A stretch of 24,012 nucleotides of DNA, from IMG/VR virus record IMGVR_UViG_3300042868_001101, positions 1 through 24,012 of that record. One strand, written 5' to 3'. The stretch's first letter is position 1, and every line of letters begins with the position of its first letter. The notes beneath the pieces were generated by a model. That model did no database searches. It had not been told where the DNA came from and was given only the letters and a program-made list of their open reading frames with translations. This document shows positions 14,122-21,551 of the stretch, piece by piece. Source of the DNA: a virus. The translations under genes and the position numbers were made by a program.

Positions 14122-15198
14122 ATGACGAATAGAACACCATTTACAATAACAACATCTGGATTTGAATATCCTAGCGGACCAGAAACCGAATTAATATTTG
14201 GTAGCGACTTTGCACATTCAGAATTTATTATTCCCATGGCTAGATTTAAGTTTTTTGATGCCACAGGAGCAGATTCGAATGCTTCACCTATTTATATACG
14301 ACTTGGCGGCACGTTTAGCACACAGTTGGGACAAGGTTATACGGAAGCTACGGGCATATTTGGTAGCATTGAGCCTGGACAAACTAGTAATGCTACTATG
14401 AAAGATATGACAGATTTGTTAGGTAGAGTTAAAGGTAGTGGTTTAGAGGCAATTCAAAAAGGCTTGATGAATGCTCTTGGTGCTGGTGTTGGTTTTATTG
14501 CTAGTGCTGGACAATCAGGAAAAAATCAAACAGAATTTTTGACAAGAAAACTATTTAACAGTTTTCAACAATTGATTTATCAAGGACCACGATACAGGTC
14601 TTTTCAATTGCCATTTAATATGAAGCCTACTAGTTATGAAGAAGCAAAGACAATGCGTGATATTATTCACACGTTTCGTGTCGCATCTTCACCTAGAGGA
14701 AATTTGAATGATACATTAACTCCAATTGATCCTGAGGCATTAGCAAATTCCACATTGAGTGTTGCAGAACAAGAAGAAATAGCCGCATTGCCAGAAGCAG
14801 AAAGACAAGCACGATTAACAGAATTGACGTTAGAACAATTTAATGAAAATGAAGGAAGTGATATTGTAGAAGCATCTAAAGCACCTTTAACATTTGGTTA
14901 TCCAGACATGGTTCAACTCGAATTAATTTTATATAAAAAAGGTTTCAAGGCTGGAGGTGATGTTTCAGATGGAGAAATTGTTTCGTTGTTCATATCAGAC
15001 TATTGTATGATTGAAAACATCGGCTTAGATTATGGCGCACAAAACAAAATGGTATTCCTCACTAATCCACAATCGGTCGAAGATGGAGAATATTTTGCAT
15101 CTGAAGTCAACATGACAATTGCACTAAGAGAGAGCGTATTGATTACCGCAGATTACGCATCAGCAGAACACAAAACAGATTTCCGAACAATTTTCTAA
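14122..15198 (+). CDS. 48: gp48-like baseplate tail tube cap
   Basis: A 358-residue protein, close to T4 gp48 (364). The diagnostic central block is FQQLIYQGPRYRSFQLPFNMKPTSYEEAKTMRDIIHTFR, where the tube-fold of gp48 and gp54 makes the joint between baseplate hub and tail tube. It is followed by an inserted Glu-rich linker (about residues 210-250) and by the C-terminal part FGYPDMVQLELILY, FISDYCMIENIGLDYG and VNMTIALRES, the last strands of the tube domain. A gp54 identity is possible since the two are paralogues, but length and position before gp53 favour gp48. It is the first gene of the rightward baseplate operon, two bases before gp53. Confidence 0.7.
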   Translation: MTNRTPFTITTSGFEYPSGPETELIFGSDFAHSEFIIPMARFKFFDATGADSNASPIYIRLGGTFSTQLGQGYTEATGIFGSIEPGQTSNATMKDMTDLLGRVKGSGLEAIQKGLMNALGAGVGFIASAGQSGKNQTEFLTRKLFNSFQQLIYQGPRYRSFQLPFNMKPTSYEEAKTMRDIIHTFRVASSPRGNLNDTLTPIDPEALANSTLSVAEQEEIAALPEAERQARLTELTLEQFNENEGSDIVEASKAPLTFGYPDMVQLELILYKKGFKAGGDVSDGEIVSLFISDYCMIENIGLDYGAQNKMVFLTNPQSVEDGEYFASEVNMTIALRESVLITADYASAEHKTDFRTIF

Positions 15199-15200
15199 TT

Positions 15201-15731
15201 ATGTCAATATACACATTTTATCCAAAAATAACTTATAAAGTTGATGACTACGATTCGCTTACTGCAATCGATATCACATCATCTTTAAAAGTAAAAGACT
15301 ATCTAAAAAGTTACAGAGGATTATTGTACACACCATACATTATTCAAGATGGTGAACGTCCAGACTACGTATCATATAGACTCTATGGTAGTCCAGACTA
15401 CGATTGGATTATTCTACTTGCAAATGACATTCATAGTTTGTATGATGACTGGCCAAAGAACTCTGTGGATTTAGAATCATACATCATCGAAAAGTATGGT
15501 AGTCTTACTTCAGCAATGTCTACAGTAAAATATTACTACAATGCAAGCAGAGATATTGTTGACCAAACAACATATAACAATCTCGCATCTAACGCAAGAG
15601 CATCCGAAACAGAGTATGAATATGAGTTAAGAGTTAACTCCAACAAATCAAAGATAAAAGTGATTAGAAAAAGTTTAATCAATGCAATTACTTCTGATTT
15701 GAATTCTATCACTAAGAAACCAGTTACCTAA
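15201..15731 (+). CDS. 53: gp53 baseplate wedge protein
   Basis: A 176-residue homologue of T4 gp53 (196). The conserved N-terminal half contains VKDYLKSYRGLLYTPYIIQDGERPDYVSYRLYGSPDYDWIILLANDI, which matches the YYIKGSPRPEELANAIYGNPQLYWVLLMCND block of T4 when aligned. The C-terminal part is a charged helical region. In T4, gp53 is the last wedge protein to bind and links wedges to each other and the hub. The ATG lies two bases after the gp48-like stop. Its own stop overlaps the hub gene start (TAATG). Confidence 0.85.
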   Translation: MSIYTFYPKITYKVDDYDSLTAIDITSSLKVKDYLKSYRGLLYTPYIIQDGERPDYVSYRLYGSPDYDWIILLANDIHSLYDDWPKNSVDLESYIIEKYGSLTSAMSTVKYYYNASRDIVDQTTYNNLASNARASETEYEYELRVNSNKSKIKVIRKSLINAITSDLNSITKKPVT

Positions 15732-17233
15732 TGGCTACCACTAATAATAATTTTTCTGCGTTTACTAGGTTTTCGCCTGACATAGGGCAGAATTCAGATA
15801 TAAGAGTATCGCAGGATCCATCAATTGTTCCAGGTTTTGGTTCGGATGTTGATGTTAAAGAAGTTTATTTACTCACACAATATGGTGAGAAGGTAGACTT
15901 GTTAGGTGTGTTTAGAGACCTTGAAATTATCGAAGATATGTTTTCTGCATCTATTGAGGGTGTAATTACAATTGACGATTCTGGCGGTGGTTTAGAAAAG
16001 TTTGCACTACGTGGTGGAGAATTGATTGGATTGAAAATTGCTAAGCCAGGAAATGGTGAAGTCATTATTTGGCGCCAAGATTTGGTTGTTCATAAAATCA
16101 GCGAAAGCACAGTAGACCAAACAACTTTGCATAGCGCATATCAATTGCAATTCACATCAAGAACTTTTGTAAATTCTACGAAAAAATGTTTGTTTAAAAG
16201 TTACAAGAATATGTCGATTGGAGACGCAGTAACATCTATGTTCTCCGAAATGGGTGGCGGAAACGATTTGGTTTTAGAAGACCCTAAAATTACATTAGAG
16301 AAACCTTTTATCTCCACAGGACTTATGCCACACAAAGCAATTGAAGCGATGACGCATCGTGCGTGTGCGAAAGGCGACTTTTATGTATTCTTTGAAAGAT
16401 TCAATCCAGTATTTGCGACAAATACTAGAACAGATGAACCATTCACATCATCATATTACTTTGGTAGTCTGAATAAACTAATTAAAGATGCGGCACAATA
16501 TGGCGTGCATAATATTAAATTTGCACAAAAAACTGTAGCGAATAAAGAAGATGCAACCTTAAGAACGTTAAAGTTTGAGAGAAGAGAGAACTTCAATCAC
16601 TTGAATGCAATGCTATTGGGATTATATAACACAACAGTCACATCGATTGACCCAATATCAAGAACTCACGCAATGCGAAAGCTATCATATGCAAATGGAC
16701 AAAACGAATCGACTGATTTCTATTCATATAAGACGCTTGACAATTCAAACATATTTTCAAGATACGATGATATTGCCGGACAAACTCCAGGAAGAAAGCT
16801 AATTACATCTTCACTAAATGATTCAGTAAACAGAGATGAGTGGTTAACAAATAACATCTACGGACATTTGACTAAGAACTTATTTCAGATTGGCGTAGAA
16901 ATTGAAGGTGGTAAAAATAATATTGGTGTTGGACACATTGTGAACTTCATTGTTCCTAGTGCGTTTGAAAAATTAGCAGACCCAACAAACCCAAGTATAC
17001 CTAATGATAGAATTCATTCGGGTAGATATTTTGTTATGTCTGTTCACCATAAAATTAGAATGGGTTCATATTCAAAATCATTAGAATTAGGCAGAGCAAC
17101 TATTCCATATGACTTCAATACTGGAGTTGGCACACCAACTATAGAAGCGGCATTGCCAAATAGACGTTATCAAGACAACACAGATTCAACAACAATAGTG
17201 AATAGATATTGGAGAAAAGGTTTAGTACCATGA
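15731..17233 (+). CDS. gp27-like central baseplate hub protein
   Basis: A 500-residue protein with the features of phage hub proteins (T4 gp27, P2 gpD, VgrG N-terminal region). The first tube-like domain includes VYLLTQYGEKVDLLGVFRDLEIIEDMFSASIEGVITIDD. The mid region holds a long insertion (about 150-330) with NSTKKCLFKSYKNMSIGDAV, the usual hub helix that opens the second domain. The C-terminal barrel shows IGVGHIVNFIVPS and GRYFVMSVHHKIRMGSYSKSLELGR. Hub trimers hold the spike and continue the tail tube. T4 gp27 is 391 residues, so this one is larger. The gp5-like spike partner is encoded three genes downstream. Its stop overlaps the kinase start (ATGA). Confidence 0.65.
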   Translation: MATTNNNFSAFTRFSPDIGQNSDIRVSQDPSIVPGFGSDVDVKEVYLLTQYGEKVDLLGVFRDLEIIEDMFSASIEGVITIDDSGGGLEKFALRGGELIGLKIAKPGNGEVIIWRQDLVVHKISESTVDQTTLHSAYQLQFTSRTFVNSTKKCLFKSYKNMSIGDAVTSMFSEMGGGNDLVLEDPKITLEKPFISTGLMPHKAIEAMTHRACAKGDFYVFFERFNPVFATNTRTDEPFTSSYYFGSLNKLIKDAAQYGVHNIKFAQKTVANKEDATLRTLKFERRENFNHLNAMLLGLYNTTVTSIDPISRTHAMRKLSYANGQNESTDFYSYKTLDNSNIFSRYDDIAGQTPGRKLITSSLNDSVNRDEWLTNNIYGHLTKNLFQIGVEIEGGKNNIGVGHIVNFIVPSAFEKLADPTNPSIPNDRIHSGRYFVMSVHHKIRMGSYSKSLELGRATIPYDFNTGVGTPTIEAALPNRRYQDNTDSTTIVNRYWRKGLVP

Positions 17234-18180
17234 AACTCAAATTTTCAGAGTATGTAGATTTAAAAGACTACAAAGCAACTCAACTCGTAGAGAAACAAAT
17301 TCTTTACAACAATGGCGCAAAGTATGGACAGATTGTGTTCCTTGCTGGTGGTGCGGGTTCGGGTAAAGGCTTTGCAATTCAGCACTTCATGCAAGGGTCT
17401 GAGTTTAAGATACGTGATGTTGACGAATTAAAGATTGCATTTCAAAAATTAGATGCACTTGGTAAATTTACGACTCAAGACTTGCTTGATAAGTATGGTG
17501 ATAAAATTTCTCAGAAAGATAAAGAACTTATTCAAAGAGAATTGATTGACAAGAATGTAAAGATGGGTGATTTAAATCTTAAGACTCCAACGCACGTTTA
17601 TATTCTACACGTACTTGTTCGTGCTACTGGTGCGAAAGATAAGACACTTGAGTTGATGCTTGCTGGCGCTGAAAAAGGACAGTTACCAAATCTTATTTTT
17701 GATAGCACATTCAAAGAAGTTGAAGACATGACAAATGTTTTACCTAAACTATTTGAAGCTGGATATGAACCGAAGAACATTCACGTATCTTGGGTTCTGA
17801 CTAATTATCAGATTGCAATTAAAAATAACAAATCAAGAGCAAGAGTTGTGCCAGAAGACATTCTGCTTGCCACTCATGCTGGTGCGGCACAGACTGTATA
17901 TAACTTAGTGACAACAGCTATGCCACCATCTGTTCAGGGCGGTGTTTATGTCATTCTAAATAATCCAGAGAATACAATTTTCATTGTCGACCCAAAAACA
18001 AATAAACCATACAAAGACAGAAAAGGTAATCCTGTCATTAAAGATTTTAAATACTTGACACTTAAAGAACCAGGAAAACCTGCTAAGAAAGAACTAGATG
18101 TGAAAAAGCAATTACTGACTTGGATTCGTGATAACGTACCGCCAGGCGCAGTAGACACATCAGAGTTGGATAAGCTATGA
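17230..18180 (+). CDS. P-loop kinase-like protein (zeta-toxin-type)
   Basis: A 316-residue protein with a clear Walker A motif GGAGSGKG (residues 40-47, Lys46) after a hydrophobic strand IVFLA. It is followed by FKIRDVDELK and later NLIFDSTFKEVEDM, a possible Walker-B/DxT region, and HVSWVLTNYQIAIKNNKSRARVVPEDI with basic residues typical of a lid. The layout recalls zeta-toxin/polynucleotide-kinase-like phosphotransferases that act on small molecules, nucleic acids or proteins. The substrate is unknown. It is placed between hub and spike genes and coupled by ATGA on both sides, so it is made with late virion proteins. The N-terminus MKLKFSEYV resembles the start of T4 internal head proteins, so packaging into the virion is a possibility. 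Confidence 0.6.
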   Translation: MKLKFSEYVDLKDYKATQLVEKQILYNNGAKYGQIVFLAGGAGSGKGFAIQHFMQGSEFKIRDVDELKIAFQKLDALGKFTTQDLLDKYGDKISQKDKELIQRELIDKNVKMGDLNLKTPTHVYILHVLVRATGAKDKTLELMLAGAEKGQLPNLIFDSTFKEVEDMTNVLPKLFEAGYEPKNIHVSWVLTNYQIAIKNNKSRARVVPEDILLATHAGAAQTVYNLVTTAMPPSVQGGVYVILNNPENTIFIVDPKTNKPYKDRKGNPVIKDFKYLTLKEPGKPAKKELDVKKQLLTWIRDNVPPGAVDTSELDKL

Positions 18181-18410
18181 AAAAATTTAAACAGTTTATA
18201 CAAGGCACCACACTTTCACAGGAAGAGTGGGAAGAAGAAGTTTATGGTCCAGAATTAATTGAGACACTTAAACAAGTAGACGGCAAGTGGGCATTAGTTT
18301 CAAAGAAGACTGGCAAGCCATTGCGCTACTACAAAGGTGAAGGTAAGCCATCAGATGAATGGGTTGCAGACCAAGAAAGACAAATTCAATACTTTAAGCA
18401 TGTGGGATAA
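18177..18410 (+). CDS. Small hypothetical protein, MKxFxxF start
   Basis: An unrecognised 77-residue protein. It starts MKKFKQFIQGTTLSQEEWEE, has a middle GKWALVSKKTGKPLRYY and ends GKPSDEWVADQERQIQYFKHVG. No signal, membrane segment or catalytic motif is seen. It is coupled to the kinase by an ATGA overlap and is followed by the spike gene after three bases. The first seven residues resemble T4 capsid-targeting sequences (MKTYQEFI), and LSQE is similar to the gp21 prohead protease pattern (Leu/Ile-x-x-Glu). No function is assigned. Confidence 0.6.
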   Translation: MKKFKQFIQGTTLSQEEWEEEVYGPELIETLKQVDGKWALVSKKTGKPLRYYKGEGKPSDEWVADQERQIQYFKHVG

Positions 18411-18413
18411 TTG

Positions 18414-19082
18414 ATGAGAAATTTTATTGGGCAAGATGGATTTGTTTGGTGGATTGGAGTTGTTGAAGATATCAACGACCCATTGACACTAGGCAGAGGT
18501 AAAGTGAGATGCTTTGGGTATCATCCTGCAAAATCAACTAATCAAGTTCCGACCGAAGACTTGCCTTGGGCGCTAACTATTCACCCCCTAAATACACCAA
18601 ACCTTTATGCAACACCTAGAGTGGGTGAATGGGTTTTTGGATTCTTCTTAGATTCATTGTCTGCACAAGAGCCTGCAATTTTAGGATATCTTCCTGCAAT
18701 TCCGCAACAAGCCGCAGAGTATTTTGGTGCAACACCTAGTCTAACTAGAAACTTTGCGAGTGTCGTTAATAAAAACGATGTTCTTTGGGAAGTAAACAAT
18801 GCTACAATTAGAATTGCAAATACAAGCAATGTAACGATAGATTCGTCAAATAACATTACTATTGATGGTAATGATTTTTTGATTCAGTCTTCTAATAATA
18901 GTGTCGTTACTTCAAATACTAATTTAACGCTGAACGGAAGTAATAATTTAATTTTTTCCGATAGCGTGAATACAACAACTCTTGCAGAAATTCTTGCTAG
19001 GTTAAAAGCCCTAGAAGATAAAGATGTATTGCAAGATATCGCAATTGCTGTGGCGGCTACCTTACCGGTACCTAATACGTAA
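18414..19082 (+). CDS. 5: gp5-like baseplate spike protein lacking a lysozyme domain
   Basis: A 222-residue protein. Residues about 8-100 form an OB-fold domain like that of T4 gp5 and other spikes: FVWWIGVVEDINDPLTLGRGKVRCFGYH, TEDLPWALTIHPLNTP, PRVGEWVFGFFLDSLSAQEPAILGYLP. The C-terminal part is Asn/Thr/Ser-rich with alternating hydrophobics (VTIDSSNNITIDGNDFLI and similar), as in a short trimeric beta-helix needle, ending in a helical LAEILARLKALEDKDVL segment. T4 gp5 (575 residues) has a lysozyme between these two parts; here it is absent. A TTG three bases upstream is less likely than ATG 18414. It probably sits on the gp27-like hub. Confidence 0.75.
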   Translation: MRNFIGQDGFVWWIGVVEDINDPLTLGRGKVRCFGYHPAKSTNQVPTEDLPWALTIHPLNTPNLYATPRVGEWVFGFFLDSLSAQEPAILGYLPAIPQQAAEYFGATPSLTRNFASVVNKNDVLWEVNNATIRIANTSNVTIDSSNNITIDGNDFLIQSSNNSVVTSNTNLTLNGSNNLIFSDSVNTTTLAEILARLKALEDKDVLQDIAIAVAATLPVPNT

Positions 19083-19111
19083 TATCATAGGCTACACAGT
19101 AGTGTAACACA

Positions 19112-19140
19112 TTGTCAAGCCTTTTGTCAACATTTATAAG
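19112..19140 (+). promoter_or_regulatory. Sigma70-like promoter before the histone-like gene
   Basis: TTGTCA (19112-19117) is spaced 17 bases from TATAAG (19135-19140), each one base off consensus. TTGTCAA is repeated at 19124-19130. A start near 19147 would give an almost leaderless message, because the AAGGAT ribosome-like site overlaps the -10 box. Upstream, TACAC/GTGTA (19093-19097/19102-19106) can form a small hairpin. The 68-base gap holds nothing else recognisable. Confidence 0.4.
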
Positions 19141-19150
19141 GATCATTACC

Positions 19151-19327
19151 ATGACAAATCATGAAAATTTAGTAAATTTATTTGAATCATATCTTGCAGA
19201 GAGTGCGAAGTTTGACGAAAAAGGAAACAAGGCTGCCGGAACTAGGGCGAGAAAAGCATTAGCCGAGTTTACAAAAGCCGCAAAAGAACGAAGAAAAGAA
19301 ATTCAAGATGCCAAAACGGCAGAATAA
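19151..19327 (+). CDS. Histone H1-like small basic protein
   Basis: A 58-residue helical protein whose core, KFDEKGNKAAGTRARKALAEF followed by TKAAKERRKEIQ, is the signature of the Lys/Ala-rich histone H1-like (Hc1-like) small proteins found in bacteria and large aquatic viruses. Such proteins bind DNA non-specifically and may compact it. It has the GNKAAGTRARKAL motif but no Pro/Lys-rich tail. ATG 19151 follows AAGGAT; an upstream TTG at 19112 is unlikely. It interrupts the baseplate operon between spike and gp25 and seems to have a promoter of its own. A role in condensing phage DNA or host chromatin is inferred, not shown. Confidence 0.7.
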   Translation: MTNHENLVNLFESYLAESAKFDEKGNKAAGTRARKALAEFTKAAKERRKEIQDAKTAE

Positions 19328-19331
19328 CAGA

Positions 19332-19339
19332 CATAAATA
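19332..19339 (+). promoter_or_regulatory. Late-promoter-like CATAAATA before gp25
   Basis: CATAAATA matches the T4 late consensus TATAAATA at seven of eight positions. It lies nine bases before the gp25 ATG, and no better ribosome site than AAAGAAAAA is present. If used, the message would have a leader of only a few bases. Confidence 0.4.
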
Positions 19340-19348
19340 AAAGAAAAA

Positions 19349-19732
19349 ATGGCTACTATTAATTTTTACAAAGATTTACCATTAGACTTCACACCTCATC
19401 CTGTGACTGGTGACGTTCGTCCCATCACAAATGAGGTTGCGGTTAGACGTTCTTTGTCCAATTTAATCAACACAACAAAAGGCTCACGCCCGTTCATGCC
19501 TGATTATGGTAGTAGCGTCAAAAATTATTTGTTCTCTAGGAATGGTGCATTTACATTGTATGAACTTAAGAATAGTCTTAAGAGAGACATTGAGAAATAT
19601 GAAAAACGCATATCATTAAGAGACATAAAGATATCATACTCAGATGATGGGTTTGATATCAAATTAGAGTATGTAATTAAAAATGCCGCAGGCATTGCAA
19701 GTCTACAAACAACAGTCAAAAGGACAGCATAA
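19349..19732 (+). CDS. 25: gp25 baseplate wedge protein
   Basis: A 127-residue member of the gp25 family, conserved across contractile tails, type VI secretion (TssE) and pyocins. The conserved block runs FTPHPVTGDVRPITNEVAVRRSLSNLI, then NTTKGSRPFMPDYGSSVKNYLF. The C-terminal half is an alpha/beta domain with ISLRDIKISYSDDGFDIKLEYVI. T4 gp25 has 132 residues and joins the wedge core bundle with gp6 and gp53, helping start sheath assembly. Its stop overlaps the gp6 start (TAATG), so the two are coupled. Confidence 0.9.
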   Translation: MATINFYKDLPLDFTPHPVTGDVRPITNEVAVRRSLSNLINTTKGSRPFMPDYGSSVKNYLFSRNGAFTLYELKNSLKRDIEKYEKRISLRDIKISYSDDGFDIKLEYVIKNAAGIASLQTTVKRTA

Positions 19733-21549
19733 TGGCATCGGACAATAATTTAAAAATAGATGCATTAGATTTTCAGGGAATAAAGACAAACTTTAAATCT
19801 TATCTACAAGCACAGGATCAATTTAGAGATTATAACTTTGAAGGTTCTGGACTTAATGTTCTATTAGACTTGTTAGCATATAACACATACTATAATTCAT
19901 TCTACCTAAACATGGTAGCCGCTGAAGCATTCTTGCCAACAGCACAGAAAAGAAATTCAGTTGTCAACTTGGCTAAGTCATTAAACTATACGCCACGTTC
20001 AGTCACATCCGCATCTATTAGCGGAACTGCAACTCTAACGGTTACTGGTTCTCCAACTAACGTCACTATTCCAGCATACACTTCTTTCACAGGTTCTGTA
20101 GATGGAGTAACATATAACTTCTTAAACACCACTTCTGTAATTATTACGCCAGTAGATGGTGTGTATAGTTCTGCTATGTCGCTTAAAGAAGGACGTTATA
20201 TCAATAGAAGATATACAGTAAACTTAAACGATCCTGACCAAAGATTTTTAATTCCGAATAAAAATGTTGATACATCGACTTTGACTGTTAGCGTTTTAAA
20301 TTCTTCTAGCGATAGCACAGTAAGAACATTCTCTAAAGTAACTAGCTTAGTTGAAGTTGCTTCTACGACTAGAGTTTATTATATTGAAGAAGTTGAAGAC
20401 GGACAATATGAACTCAAGTTTGGCGATGGCGTATTTGGTGTTGCATTAGACGCTGGCAATATTGTTGTGCTTGAATATCTTGTGTCTAACGGAACTTCAG
20501 CAAACGACATTCAAACGTTGACATATGCTGACGCAATTGCTGGAGTAACAACAATTAGTTTTGTTTCGACTGATCCGGCAGCCGGTGGTGCAGACAGAGA
20601 ATCTATCAATCAAATTAAATTCAATGCACCAAAAGCATATGAAGCACAAAATCGTGTTGTGACAGCCGATGACTATAAAACTCTAATGTTACAACAAGCG
20701 ACAGTAGACTCTTGCGTTGTTTGGGGCGGTGAAGACAATGACCCACCAACGTATGGTAAAGTATTCATTGCAGTCAAGCCTAAAGTTGGTGACGTATTAA
20801 CTGCGACTGAAAAATTAAACTTAATCAATTCTGTAATCAATCCTAAAAAGATTTTGACAGTAACATCAGAAATTGTTGATCCTGAGTACACATACATCAT
20901 TATAGATGCAACAGTAAAGTATTTATCCGACTCTACAATTATGAGTGCGGCAGAAATCAAACAGCTTGTGATTGATACAATCAAGACCTATAACACAGAT
21001 GAAATTAATCAATTCTCAAAGTATTTTAGATATTCAAAATTATCCAGACTGATTGATACGACTGAAAGGTCAATTCTAAGCAACGTCATGTCTGCACGAA
21101 TGAGAAAAGAAGTTGACGTTCAATTGGGTGTTAGCACACGATACGAGATTAGCTTTTCAAATGCAATTGACAATGCAACAAATGGCAGACCAACAACTTC
21201 AGCATATGGCGTTGGAAATAAATTAACATCAAATGCATTTACATTTGGTGGATACTCAAACTGCTTCTTAGAAGACAACAATGGTTTGATTCGTATCTAC
21301 AGAGTTTTAGGCTTAGATAACATTGCAGTTTCTATCAATGCAGGAACAATCAATTACACGACTGGTAAAATTGTGTTAACAAACTTTGCACCAACTGCAT
21401 TTAACGATGGCAGTACAACATTGAAAGTTACAGCAGTACCGCAAGATAAAGATATTCTTCCATTAAGAAGTCAAATTATTTCAATTAGAGATGCTGATAT
21501 TTCAGTTACAATGATTGACGATAAATCAATTAGCTTGGTCAATAGATAA
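19732..21549 (+). CDS. 6: gp6 baseplate wedge protein
   Basis: A 605-residue homologue of T4 gp6 (660), with the baseplate J-like core. The N-terminal block, DFQGIKTNFKSYLQAQDQFRDYNFEGSGLNVLLDLLAYNTYYNSFYLNMVAAEAFLPTAQKRNSVV when read in order, is highly typical. It is followed by SLNYTPRS and a beta domain (TATLTVTGSPTNVTIPAYTSF). The middle has YELKFGDGVFGVALDAGNIVVLEYLVSNG and FNAPKAYEAQNRVVTADDYKTLM, hallmarks of the J family. gp6 dimers form the continuous ring around the hub that opens during sheath contraction. The large gp7-position gene starts three bases after its stop. Confidence 0.92.
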   Translation: MASDNNLKIDALDFQGIKTNFKSYLQAQDQFRDYNFEGSGLNVLLDLLAYNTYYNSFYLNMVAAEAFLPTAQKRNSVVNLAKSLNYTPRSVTSASISGTATLTVTGSPTNVTIPAYTSFTGSVDGVTYNFLNTTSVIITPVDGVYSSAMSLKEGRYINRRYTVNLNDPDQRFLIPNKNVDTSTLTVSVLNSSSDSTVRTFSKVTSLVEVASTTRVYYIEEVEDGQYELKFGDGVFGVALDAGNIVVLEYLVSNGTSANDIQTLTYADAIAGVTTISFVSTDPAAGGADRESINQIKFNAPKAYEAQNRVVTADDYKTLMLQQATVDSCVVWGGEDNDPPTYGKVFIAVKPKVGDVLTATEKLNLINSVINPKKILTVTSEIVDPEYTYIIIDATVKYLSDSTIMSAAEIKQLVIDTIKTYNTDEINQFSKYFRYSKLSRLIDTTERSILSNVMSARMRKEVDVQLGVSTRYEISFSNAIDNATNGRPTTSAYGVGNKLTSNAFTFGGYSNCFLEDNNGLIRIYRVLGLDNIAVSINAGTINYTTGKIVLTNFAPTAFNDGSTTLKVTAVPQDKDILPLRSQIISIRDADISVTMIDDKSISLVNR

Positions 21550-21551
21550 AA

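Noticed and set aside
14087-14145. A promoter for the leftward gp4 operon
   Set aside because: TTGACT occurs on the minus strand but no acceptable -10 box lies at 16-18 bases and no ATAAATA motif is present; the real signal could not be identified.
20673-20984. Leftward 103-codon frame inside gp6
   Set aside because: It is fully inside the conserved gp6 gene and has no ribosome site or domain.
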